A stretch of DNA of 64,000 bases from Rhyacophila brunnea (Eukaryota > Arthropoda > Insecta > Trichoptera > Rhyacophilidae): contig JAGYXB010001749.1 of NCBI GenBank assembly GCA_022495005.1, positions 1,922,001 to 1,986,000 on the forward strand, in the 5' to 3' direction. Positions within the stretch are counted from its first letter, which is position 1. Each line of letters starts with the position of its first letter. A program made the position numbers and the translations under genes. A model generated the notes under the pieces. It was not told the DNA's origin, ran no database searches, and saw only the letters and a list, made by a program, of their open reading frames with translations. Shown here piece by piece: positions 1 to 11,072 of the stretch.

Positions 1-387
1 GATTCATGAGTGTTTTCATTTTGGATATGATCTGGAGTTAAGCGAATGATGAATAATTATTTATTTGTAAGTCAGTTAAGATGACACAACGAAAATGATA
101 ATTTACACATTATTATTTAAAATAGAAAGGCTAGATCAAAAAAAAAATGGCGCATCAAAAATGTTAAAAGATAAAAATATACAGTACGACAAACACTTAT
201 TAAATCAATAAGCACGATATGGTCACAGAGTTTATTGAATCGAGATTAAGATACAAATTTACTGACGTACGAGTATATTTATGTTTGGCCCATAATATAT
301 ACTTGTAATCTCTATCAGCTGTCTATCCGTTTGTCTGATTTAAACGCAAAATCCACTCAACCGATATACCAATTATACAACCGAATA

Positions 388-1005
388 TAGCAATTAAAAT
401 GACAGAAAGAAATAGAATCAGGTTAGGGAGGTCTTTATCCAGCAGTGGATTGGTTCAGGTCGACGTTGATAAGGATGATAGAAATAGGTATAATATCACA
501 AATTCGTTTAACCGCTAGTAATAGAATCAGGCTAGGGAACCCTTCATCCAGCAGTGGATTGATCCTAGTTGATGATGATGATGATAACGATGTGAGTATG
601 TAGATAAATATAATATCACCAATTTTGATAAATACAGCAATTCAAATGACAGAAAGGAGTAGAATATGGGTAGGGAGGCCTTTATCCAGCAGTGGATTGG
701 ATCAGGTCGATGGTGATGATGACGATATTAATATGTAAATAAATATAATATTAACGATTTTGATAAATACAGCAATTCAAATGACAGAAAGGAGTAGAAT
801 CAGGGTAGGGAGGCCTTTATCCAACAGTGGATTGGTTCAGGTCAATGTCGATAAGGATGATAGACATAGGTATACTATCACAAATTCGTTTAACCGCCAG
901 TAGTAGAATCAGATTGCGGAACCCTTCGTCTAGCAGTGGATTGATCCTAGTTGTTGATGATGATGATAACGATATGAATATGTAGATAAATATAATGTCA
1001 CTTAT
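388..1005 (+). repeat. Tandem array of RTE-type LINE 3' tails
   Basis: The motif 'atccagcagtggattg' recurs five times (near 439, 549, 685, 820 and 930), each followed by GATGAT-like runs. The copies are arranged in larger units of about 243, 135 and 235 bp starting near 390, 634 and 769, each opening with 'agcaattcaaatgacagaaa' or a close variant. The same motif plus GATGAT run ends the RTE fragment at 40685-40750, so these are LINE 3' tails that were later amplified in tandem. No coding capacity. Confidence 0.75.
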
Positions 1006-1307
1006 AGTAGGTATGGTATTTTTTGCAACAATACTAACATCCATATATCACAAATTAAATAAAATGTCACAATTTATTATAAATTATAACAATACCTATA
1101 ATAAACATGCTGCACAATAAAAACTCTGTAATATGAAAAAATATTAATAAATTATCTAGAGGATAATTAAACAATTGCAAATAATTGAAATAAGATTTCT
1201 CCACTTGATAAACACAAGGTTTAAAGAATATATTTATTTTATAAAGAAAAATTAATAAATAATGAAGAGATAATAAACATACATTATAATTATTTAATCC
1301 TTCACGA

Positions 1308-1350
1308 TCCTGCTGGGTGTCGTATTTGTTTCAAAAAGATTTTTTCTAGT
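1308..1350 (+). repeat. Remnant of tRNA-derived SINE
   Basis: The stretch 'cctgctgggtgtcgta' followed by 'tttcaaaaagattttttc' matches the end of the SINE at 17239-17362 (B-box end plus tail). The A-box half is missing, so only a decayed fragment remains. Confidence 0.4.
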
Positions 1351-1889
1351 ACTTATATATTTTTCAGAAGTGTTTTAAAATTATGTAAGTATGACATTTC
1401 TGAATCTTGTAATTATTCGTTGAATAAAAAAAAATATTTATTACACAAGGCAAATATAAATGTACAATATAGCTGGATAACATCTGATAGCTGGTCACAT
1501 TTTTCACCGCCATTTTGTAACAGTAACTCTAGTAGATATCTACAATATCCAGTCACATGACATACCGCCATTTTGTTAAGCAGTCGATCCAACAGAATTC
1601 TACAGTCTGGACTGCATACAAATCATTTAATACCTCTTAGGTGTATGCCTGATACACCCCCCTGGGCTGAACTGAATCAAGTGTCAAAGGATAGATAATG
1701 CACACAACGCCTTTCATTTGTTTGTTTGTTTCTTGTTTATTCTTTCTGTCATGTTTCGTTGTATATGGATTTAAATTTTTTGTGATTTTCTTTTATTTTC
1801 GATTGCGCGTTCATTGTTCAAAATGTCAAAATGTATGAGAAATTTAATTTTCTTCATATTTTTTTTCCCCGTGATTTTTTCCCCATGTT

Positions 1890-2012
1890 TTTATAGTTAT
1901 TCTGTATTCGGGGCTGAGACAAATCCAACAATGCAAAGATCGTAAAAATCGGTCCAGCCGTTCTCGAGTTATAAATGGTGTAACTAACCCGACTTTCTTT
2001 TATATATATAGA
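1890..2012. mobile_element. Helitron end fragment
   Basis: Contains 'cggtccagccgttctcgag' and then 'gactttcttttatatatata', a combination known from Helitron/Helentron termini in Lepidoptera. No Rep or helicase coding sequence is nearby, so this is a non-autonomous or truncated copy. The other end was not located; the repeat probably extends left to about 1620. Confidence 0.5.
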
Positions 2013-2713
2013 TTATTTACACCACTAAAATTGCTCGAATACAATATAAACAATAAATTTCTTCAATAAATTGTACTTTTTATCATTGGTATTTGTATAA
2101 GTATATAAAAATTTAATATTAACTATCGAAAAAATACCAATCCCGGGATCACAATAATTCTGATCAAATTGTGAAATTATTTTGGTTCGGTATTGGGTTA
2201 CCTAGTCTGGACCCTCTTTCTACTACGTCAGTGTGGTCTGCAGGCGTGTCGTCTTTCCGGATTTGTCAATGTTTTGTTTTTCAATGCTGATGTATTATTA
2301 TTCGTTTCTATACATATTTCAATATTTATATTCCCACCTCTGCTCTTCAATAGTAATTGTAGATATGTTTATTTACGAATGCTTAAATTATAAACTTTTT
2401 TCTAGAAACATTAAGAAAATATCCAATCGCGCTATTATTACGAGTATGCACGAAGAATTACCCGCTCCCTGGCACAGACATAATCATTGAAAAGGACACA
2501 CCCATTATGATACCAATTTTTGGCATTCAGAGGAACTCAGACTATTTTCCTGAACCGAACAAATTCGACCCAGAAAGGTTTTCGCCAGAGAACAAAGCAG
2601 CAGTGAATAAGTTTTCGTATTTACCTTTTGGTGAAGGGCCTCGAATTTGCATAGGTAAGTAATCGATCACCTTGCCTAGACTGAATTAAGAGGAACTCCA
2701 TTATATATTTTTT

Positions 2714-2981
2714 GAAGTTATACTTCTTTTGGGGCGAGAGCGAAATAAATCGAGAGCTGCGCGCGCAAACCGTTACGACGATTTTAATATTTATATTAAT
2801 GTCATTGTTGTCAGCCATTTGCAATTCCTTACGTAAACAAACGATTACATGTCAGAGTGACAGAGTTGTTACTTTAAAAATAAAAACAATGAGAAATAAC
2901 AAGATAATTAAGAGCTAGTCGAAGAATCTAGGTTATCACAAGTTTTGTTTTTGTTTTGTTACGCCAAAGAAGTATAACTTC
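2714..2981. mobile_element. MITE, 268 bp
   Basis: Begins 'gaagttatacttctttt' and ends 'aaagaagtataacttc', giving terminal inverted repeats of about 17-20 bp. The interval is missing from the matching position of duplicated copy B (near 17680), which supports an insertion after the duplication. No transposase remains; the family is not assigned. Confidence 0.7.
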
Positions 2982-3299
2982 TAACACGCATACATAAGTA
3001 CATGCACCGATTTTTTTTTTATAATTTTTGTTTTTTTGTTATTCAATAATGCGTTGACAGCATGCAGATCTCGCTTCCAGTTTATGACAGAAAAAACGAG
3101 TTTATTATTTTTTATATAATATCTTCTTCTATTTACTTATATTTCACTAGAAAGATTTACTCCTACTGATTTGAAATATCTATGGATGTTAAAACAGTTT
3201 TAAGATAGGACTGATTTTTTAAAATGATTTTACCGAAGCTTTGACTGTGACTCGTTGTCATATCGCCTCTTCTCTTCTAGAAGGGGATCCGCCGATCAG

Positions 3300-4200
3300 G
3301 TCCTCAGTCCTATTCTGTTAAACTGCCAAGCTCTTCCGTCTTACCCACCGCCAGGGCACCTTTCAATTTGACGATATTCTCAAAGATATCCGCAATTCGC
3401 AGCTGTACTCTGTGAGGTTCATATTTAGGGAATTGTACTGCTATATGCACAATGTCCCCTAAAACATCACATTCATCGCAGAGCTGCGAATCTCTTCTTC
3501 CCATGAAGACATCAAATCTTTTACCCATTGTGTGCCCTGTTCTTAGCATTTATTAGGTATTAGCTTAAGCTCGTCGCTCTTCAAAGGAGACTACAAACCA
3601 GGGCACCAACCGTGGGGCTGGTAGAATAGACTTACTCCATTTCCCCTTTTCTAGTGATGCTCCTATGGTGAAAATCTATCCATATGCTTTCGCACATTTT
3701 CTTTATGGCCTCATTCCGGTCCAGGTTTTCTGCTATCCACTGATATGGTATCTCTGATTTACGTTAAATGAATTAAAGGCGTCTTTATAGGTACTATGTT
3801 AAATCAAAATATATCGTTGTTTATCTATTATTTTAAAGGCAGACCAATTGACGCGCAGTGACCTGTCTAAAATATCACGTGTACAAAACGTCCTTTGTGA
3901 GCATAGAGTAAAAAACTCCGATACTTATATAATTAGACTTGTGTGAGAAAGTATCACATACGACATATTATTATTGTGCATAATTTGCGTAGGTTTCACA
4001 TAGTTCATATTGAATTTTGCCATAACTTTTATATTTATCCGTTATTTTTAAATAAGACTTATTGTTGGTTTTCTGGTATCCACTGATATGGCATCCCTGA
4101 ATGACCAGCTTCCTTTGCCGGATCATCCGCCCTTTCATTGCCCTCAATACCCATGTGCGATGGGATCCATTAAAGGCTAGATCTCCTCCTCTAAAGATAG
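3300..4200 (-). mobile_element. LINE fragment: RNase H end and C-terminal Cys-rich region
   Basis: On the minus strand 4200-4070 encodes an RNase H end (motif WIPSHMGIEGNERAD, then AKEAGHSG). 3549-3310 encodes a C-terminal region with CDEC...H motifs (RTGHTMGKRFDV, LCDECDVL). This order fits an RNase-H-bearing non-LTR element (I/R1-like). Between the two lies about 300 bp (3770-4065) of unrelated AT-rich DNA, bordered on both sides by a near-identical stretch of about 30 bp ('tatccactgatatggtat' and 'tatccactgatatggcat'), like a long target duplication. The same structure is in copy B at 17950-19925, so it predates the duplication. Confidence 0.75.
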
Positions 4201-5532
4201 GACTGATAAAATTTTTGTTTTTATCTAAATATCATGTTGCCAACTTTTTGAATTGATTTATTTTGTAAATTAATAACAATACATTTTATTTCCAGGGAAA
4301 AGATTCGGCTTATTCCAAGTTAAATCGAGTTTGGTATATCTTTTATCCAGGTTTGAGCTGTCAGTATGCGAAAGGACCAGCATCCCAATGGTATTCGATA
4401 AGAAAGCAGTTTTCGTGGTACCTGAAGGTGGATTGTGGTTGAATTTAAAGAAGAGGACAAAGTAAAAGAGTTATATTAATGTGCACCATATATTTTGTAA
4501 TTTTTTTATGGACGTATCAACAACGGTTTCTATTTCCTATTACTATCAATTGATAAGATAATTGTCAGCAGGCAATTGAAACAGGATAGGTTTCACCCTT
4601 CCGACATTTTTAACTGTACGAAATCTGTCTTGAAGTAAATAAAATTATGAAAATAAGTACAAATAATAAAATATTTTAACATAATTAAGTGATTTTTATT
4701 TTTACCATACGTGTCTCTCTACCACTGTGATGAGAAAATAATAAGTTTATTGTTTATTGTGACTAATGTACCTACACAGTATTTATATTACTTTGAAAAG
4801 GTAAAAACAATTAATATTAAATATATATTATTCTTCTATTCTATTCTATTCTATTGATTATTTTGTATAAGTCTAAAGGAGATATTATGCGTTAGTCAAA
4901 TTGAACGTTGCTCCAGTCATTTTAATTTATATAGCGAGCTTTCTTGCTAAATATCATCTAGGTATTTAAAGCTATCAAATCTCTCAATATTTATCTGTCA
5001 CTGATCAAGGGGAATTCTTGATAAGAACAGCTGAAAACTATGGTTTTAAATTTAATGGAATATTAGTGGAACCCTGATTGGTTACACTTTTCTAAAAACA
5101 ACGGATGGGAGTATAATTAATTTTTTGTTGCATTTGTTCGCAGACATGCTGAATTATTTTGTTTACTATTAATTTCTTACTTCTTACATTACTCGCAATA
5201 CTTTTTTTTTATCTGCGACACCCGATAACTCAATATTAAAATATAAACTCAGGAATAATTTATACTTCCATCAATAAATTTGAAACATAGCGACGATTAT
5301 ATAGAATATTTTTTATTACTTCGCCCACGCCCTACGCCTACGCCTCTATAAACACAAAATTAATGGGATCTGGCTTACCCTACTGGTTATGGTATAACAG
5401 GCAACGGATCTCAATTGCCGAAAAATATAGTATAGGTACTCTTAAACACGTGTTAGAATATGTTATTTTCAATAATAATTATTGAAGGCGTCCCCGGAAA
5501 AGTGTCTATATGCAAAAAAAAAAAATTGTTAA

Positions 5533-6180
5533 GGGGCCACGTGCGCCAAAGTTGAGGTTTTATGGTATTTTCAGAGCATAATCCTGGACATTCCAGATCC
5601 AAACGTTGTAGATAATCTATATTATTTTGAAGCCTTATTATCCTTTATATTTATTTTGAACATTTGATGACTGCTTATTAAGTAAGTATTTTTATTACAT
5701 ACAATAGTATTCTTTTAAACCTCTACATCCATGTGCAGTGGTGTTAAGTTTTTTTATGTTTATTAATTTTTTTTAAACGCATTTATAAAACCATTAGTAA
5801 AATTAACGTGAACATGATATAGCGAAATATTTACGATAAAAAATTATATTTTATAATTTCTGTGATTCCAAATTTGACAAGAATTAGGTATTTTATTATT
5901 CAAAAAATGGGCAAGATTACAACATTTGAAGATAAATCTAAATATACTGATTATAAGCTATGTCTTTGACTATTAAAATGTGATAAACATCCTACGAATA
6001 AAGATTGTATTATAATAATTATTGACCTAAGAATATGGTAGTATTAATTGAAATACGCCATTTTTATTGTCATTTCCCAGTGGTTAAGCTACAACATACG
6101 GCCGTTACCATAAATTTACAAACAATAAATGAAATAGGGAGTAAGATTATGTTAACGCGCGTGTTTGAACATGTACCTAA
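5533..6180 (+). mobile_element. Single arm of the TTAA fold-back family
   Basis: Starts directly after TTAA with 'ggggccacgtgcgcc' and runs collinear with the left arm of the palindromic element at 62138-63512 (shared stretches such as 'gccttattatcctttatatt', 'aagctacaacatacggccg', 'gcgcgtgtttgaacatgta'). After 6180 the sequence departs from the palindrome ('cctaataatagtggcac...') and no inverted second arm follows. It may be a half element or a different internal form of the family. A 22-bp perfect palindrome lies at 6340-6361. Confidence 0.7.
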
Positions 6181-7757
6181 TAATAGTGGCACAACTCGAA
6201 AAACTAGTTTTTGCAGGAGAGCAGTTTGAATATTTTATTTTGGTATGTTAAATAAGTTTTTTTTTTTAAATTTACTTTATAATAGCGTGAAGTTGGCACA
6301 CTTGAGTCATCTCATTTTGAATGTTATCCGCAGTAACAATGGCACAATGATCATTGTGCCACTATTTCTGCTTGAATTCAAGTAAAACGTTATAATAATA
6401 TGATAATGACAAAAATGCTTTTAAATTATGCCGCTATTATTGTGCAGACAGAAATGATACCTTGAAACATTTCTGCATACTTAACTCAAAAATGACAAAT
6501 TTGGACTTGTTCCACTATTATTCCCCGGGTGCGACATGTTGTTGAAACTTAATTTGATTTTAAATATAAAAATGATTTAATATAATTTACCTATCAATAT
6601 TTTGCTTTCGTTTTTATTACTTGTATCGTATCGATTCAAAAAATCGATTTTATTGCAAGAATCGATCATCCCTACTTTGATCTATTTATGTCCTTATCTC
6701 CAACGTTCTCATATTAGGTATATACTTTGACAACGCGCTTTGCAATTATGATCACATTCGTCATCTCACCCTTGTCTACGTCCAACGGAGGGCATAAGTC
6801 TGCGTATTTCTTCTTTGACCACACCGCGAAAAAAATACTGAAATCATCCACTAAGCACAATACAACACAGGTTCATATCGACTTTTCTAAACCAAAAGGG
6901 CGTTAGTGACAAATCGCTACTATTCAGGCGAGCAAAACGAGTTATGTTAATGAGAACAACTTCTTTCTTAGTATTTGAGTGTTTTTTTTTTCATTTATGA
7001 TAGAAAAATATTGTTATGGAGTATGTAGTGTTAATTTATTTATTTATTTGCAATTAGAATTTTTAAATCACTTAATTCCTTTTGGCTGTCCAAGAAAAAA
7101 TACAAAGTTCATAAAGAAAACACAGAATTGTTTTTTTTTCATTATTTTATTCATGTTTTTGTTTGTATTTTTGTCATGTTTTATTTGTTTATCATAATCA
7201 TTTTAATTCTAGGACGTTACGTTAATTCTTATTGGTTTTCTGTAGGGTTGTAACTTGTAATTAAATTGGAAAATCCTAACTCTGTTTGCAATCATCTATA
7301 AAGAACGTCCTTTTGCCAGTATGTAGATTTTTTTTGTGAACCTAACCTCATATTTAACTCAAAATGTTACTTACGCCCTTTTGCCTTGAAGCATTTGATA
7401 TCTAAGTACTACTAATCGAATTCTATAAAAGAAAATATTAGCTCAATTTTCTTTCATACTTGTATTTATTTCTATGTGGGTGCACTGTGAACTATACCAG
7501 TTCACTCGCTGAAGATAAAAAAAGTTGGATGACCAAATGCACTGGAATATCAGTTTAGTGACACGTAGTATTTGTTCGCTAATGTTATGATGTCAAGTAC
7601 CAATATCATTAATTAATTTCCTTAGAAAAACAAATGTTTCGCATGTTTAATTGTGGCTACGATAAATTGTCCATTATCATCAAATGGCAGTGGAGTAACT
7701 AGACTTGCTGGACTGCCCATTATAAAATCATATTATCAACGATGTTCAAGAATACCT

Positions 7758-8137
7758 TTATCATCATCATCATCAGCCTGAGTCTATCCACTACTGGATG
7801 AAGGCCTCTTCAAGTTGCTTCCACTTCTCTCGGTCCTGTGCATTGCGTTGCCACGTACTTCCGCAGAACTTCATCATTTCATCGATCCAGCGGCCTCTAG
7901 GTCTACCTTGCGGACGTTTTGTACTTCTTGGATACCACTGGATGACTAGATTTGTCCAACGATGTCTCTTCTTCGAGCTATGTGTCCAGCCCATCTCCAT
8001 TTAAGGCTTTTTATAAACTCTATTACATCGCAAACCCTTGTCTGCTTCCTTATCCACTCATTCCTCTTTTTGTCCTTTTGCGTTATGCCCAGCATGCACC
8101 TCTCCATACCACGTTGTGCTTCTCTAAGTTTCTGGAT
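7758..8137 (-). mobile_element. RTE-type LINE 3' fragment
   Basis: On the minus strand the sequence encodes the C-terminal tail of an RTE reverse transcriptase: 'WTNLVIQWYPRSTKRPQGRP', 'RWIDEMMKFCGSTWQRNAQD' and 'REKWKQLEEAF', ending in 'atccagtagtggatagactc' and an ATC/GAT run at 7758-7785. 5' truncated, as is usual for LINEs. Upstream codons (about 8000-8137) continue the same ORF with frame breaks. Confidence 0.8.
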
Positions 8138-8249
8138 CTCTCTTAAAAAAAAAAGAAGACCTTATTTTATCAGAATATTCCTAAAATTATCAAGGGTCTC
8201 TATAGTCAGGCCGCAGCGCGAAACTGTGAATTTCAGTCATAGTCTATGC

Positions 8250-9164
8250 CAGTGGTGTCCAATCTTTATGTTACTACGCCTCCCTTTATATCATTAAATA
8301 ATACAGACAAATACAAAAATGAAAGAAAAAAAAATATAAAAATAAACAAGGTTTTACTACTTACATTATATTCATTTTTAGATTAATTTGTTTTTCATGC
8401 GATGAATGTGCTTGTTTATTAGCACAATCAATTTTAATAGTAGTCAATCCTTTCCAGTTTCCTAAATTATACACGGCAGTTATCATTTATCTATCGTATA
8501 TCAATCATCATAATATAATTATGTATCACATCAAATCGCAACGCACAACCACATATTTAAAATATTTAATAGTGCTGAAACAAATCAGCTTTTTTTTTTT
8601 TTTAATATTAATAAATTAATGTGAGAAGTGCATTAGCAAACTAAGCAAGAACTTTGTTTGCTTCAGTATATCTGGCGCAGAAATCATTTAAAAGTGGAAA
8701 CATGGCCAACTTATTTTTTTGTATTTTTGATTTCCAAAGCTCCATTTTTTGATGAATGCCTTCACTTTGTCTTTTTATACCAGTGAATGCATGAGTAGTC
8801 CTTGCATGGATTTATTCACTCATTTTTTTTATATTTTCAACCAGACAACAAAATTATCGTTCCTAAACAAATTTGCCTCAAATTTCAATATTATGATTTG
8901 ACCCTTTTATTTCATTTTTTCACGAGATAGCCAGCGCGCTTCACAATAGTATAGAAGTGAGGTATTATAAAATTATTAGTCTCCATATTTTCAGACAGGT
9001 TTGCAAACAACCTTTTATAGGACTGTTTTTTATGTAGTTTATAACTAGCGGCCGTTTTATAAGCTATACATTTGCAAAATGCAAATCTGTGGCTACATTA
9101 ATTATGTGAAACTTTTCGCGCTTCCCTTTGCAACACTCCGCGCCTCCCAGTTTGGAAATCGCTG
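8250..9164 (-). mobile_element. hAT element with 8-bp target duplication
   Basis: Begins 'cagtggtgtccaatc' and ends 'gtttggaaatcgctg', imperfect terminal repeats of the CAGTG type. It is flanked by the 8-bp direct repeat 'gtctatgc' at 8242-8249 and 9165-9172, diagnostic of hAT insertion. On the minus strand around 8830-8630 a transposase remnant can be read (IHQKMELWKSKIQKNKLAMF, LLNDFCARYTEANKVLA), resembling hAT-derived EPM2AIP1/ZBED-like proteins. It carries stops and is non-autonomous (915 bp). Confidence 0.85.
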
Positions 9165-9172
9165 GTCTATGC

Positions 9173-10990
9173 ATTAACTATTTGTCGAAAATGAGGTTTT
9201 CCCCATATTAAAAAATGATAACGCATTAATTAATATGAACGAAATATGCAATCGAAAATCTTCATTTCTTACGAACAGATTACCGCATTAAGTTCTAAAT
9301 TAAGTAATAACTTGCGCTACCACCAGAGCTCGCAATTTACTGAATTATAAAAGTGATTTCAGATTCAGTTATAGCAACTTCACACTTTTTTGCTCTTAAG
9401 ATTTACTTGAGCTGCGGCTGCTGCACTGATGCAAGCACAGTATTTTTTTATAAAATGGACCATCATTATTCAGAATATTTAGATAAACGCTCACAAAAAC
9501 TTAAAGGTTGGATGAATTGATGATGATGATGATTTGTTTTATAATGTATTTTTCTTTTTTGTGCAAAGTTTTTTTTTTTACTATCGCCATATATGACTAG
9601 GTACATTAATTATAATAATCCATAAGAATAAATGTATCATTTAACTCTTAGCCAGATAGATTACTTTAATTTTCAATAATATTTTTCTTTTAATTTGAAA
9701 TAAATAATATTTTAAACGTCTAATAAGTTAGTAATTAATTAATATCCAAGCTTTTTGGAATTGTCCCATTTTTTAAATGTTGGAATTACTCAATATAAAT
9801 TTAATCTTAGAAAATGTTACTACGCCACTGTATAAAGTATAAAGCATTTTAATTACATCAGTGCTCCGCAACAAATGAACTGCGAGACGTTTTTTGGCAC
9901 AAAATTTTTCGGTAGATTTTTTTTTGCCCTGTAGTACCTACATTGGTAGATTGTGTTATAAACAGTATTTCTAACAATATAATGGATCATTTTAACTTTT
10001 ATTGTTGTGCATAATATCATATGTTTGGATTTTATACAAAACCCGTCTAATTTTAACCGGGCTTTTTGTAAAAACCTCGGAAATGTTATTTTTTTAAAAA
10101 CCTTTTGGATAAATTTCTCATTGTAATAAGGAAGAGTAAGTAGAAACTGCAATCAAAATGTATTTACAATAAACAAACATAATTATATTATGACGTGTCA
10201 TCCATTTTATGTGCAAATATGCAGGTATTATGCGGAAAATTTAATTATTGTCCAACTTAAAAATATTTTATTGCGTGTCTGATTCAATTTAAATGTGAGA
10301 TATTTTATTATATCTTTTAATTGTTAATAAATAATTAATGAAAATAAATGACATTAGAATAGAACAAAATATTTAAATATTTTGTTCTATTCTTCTATTC
10401 TACTATTTTTCGTACTTATGGACCAATTGAAAATGCCCGTTTGGATGAAACCGGTATTACATACAATATAATAAATGTGGAAACAAATACGATAGGTACA
10501 TAAAATACAATTAAGCATATTCCACTGTTTATTATTTCGAATAATTATTGAAACTGTTGTGCGATATATTTAACTAGAAGTGAAAATTGGTATTACGTGT
10601 TTTTTGTAAGATTTTATAAACACTTAACTGCAACGGTGGATTACCTATAAAATATATTTGCTCAAGTGAAAAAAAGTGGTGCTACTTAATACCAGCACTC
10701 GATAATTTTCCGAAAATATTTACATAATTAAATTTTACGTATATTTTATAAAAAATAGTGTGTTAGATTTTTTTATTATTTGAACTACCTAGCTCAGATG
10801 ATTAATTTATTTTTTCTACGAGACGGAGAGACAATCTCGGGGATTTCATGAACCGGAACGGTGTGCTCGGGACCATTTCGAGGCCTGCTTAGTACGTCCA
10901 ACATTGTAGAAAATAATATTTAGTGTTACGCAAAAGAGAAATGTTTCATATCACTGATTAATAATATAAGTTATCTACTGATAGCTTTTT
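9173..10990. other. AT-rich intergenic DNA upstream of P450 gene
   Basis: No supported gene. It contains a GATGAT run near 9519-9533, poly-T runs and a perfect palindrome (10356-10393). The last about 1 kb is the presumed upstream region and 5' UTR of the P450 that starts at 11073; no promoter element can be named with confidence. Confidence 0.5.
10356..10393. repeat. 38-bp perfect palindrome
   Basis: The 19-base arm 'agaatagaacaaaatattt' is followed immediately by its exact reverse complement. It sits about 680 bp upstream of the P450 start codon. It could be a decayed MITE core or a cruciform-forming site; no function is shown. Confidence 0.8.
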
Positions 10991-11072
10991 ACTTCGAGTT
11001 TATAAATAAATTAAGTTTAGAAAATTGTATGCATTATTAGTCATTGTGGCCAGTGAAATATTAGTTAAAATC

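Larger units (their letters stand above)
2406..4465 (+). pseudogene. Orphan last two exons of a CYP6-like P450 (partial duplicate)
   Basis: Exon 2406-2654 (acceptor tctag, donor gtaagt) and exon 4296-4465 (acceptor ccag, stop TAA 4463) join in phase 1 to encode about 139 C-terminal residues of a P450. Visible: ExxR (ETLRKYP), the PERF region (FDPERF) and the heme loop FGEGPRICIG with its cysteine ligand, followed by KRFG. They are near copies of exons 3 and 4 of the gene at 11073-20186. One codon is lost just after KYP, and the usual PP pair has become PIALLLR. Exons 1-2 (membrane anchor, C helix, I helix) are absent from the 2.4 kb to the left, and the duplicated block begins inside the intron. 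I infer a 5'-truncated duplicate. If exons 1-2 lie left of the window it could be a real gene; the open frames and intact splice sites allow that. Confidence 0.75.
2195..5015 (+). repeat. Segmental duplication, copy A (P450 3' end)
   Basis: This block is collinear with 14755-20735 (copy B): intron sequence starting near 'gactggacc..tact', P450 exon, LINE piece, last P450 exon, 3' flank with 'gtaaataaaatta', and downstream sequence to about 'caatatttatctgtcactgatc'. Similarity is high by eye. Homology stops near 2195 on the left and 5015 on the right. Copy A lacks the Helitron, SINE pair and hAT found in copy B, and has one MITE (2714-2981) that copy B lacks. Sequence to the left does not resemble the part of P450 intron 2 upstream of 14755, so the left break lies inside that intron. 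Confidence 0.85.

Noticed and set aside
9853..10152. 99-codon minus-strand ORF
   Set aside because: Composition follows AT-rich DNA (Lys, Ile, Phe, Tyr); no motif or gene context.
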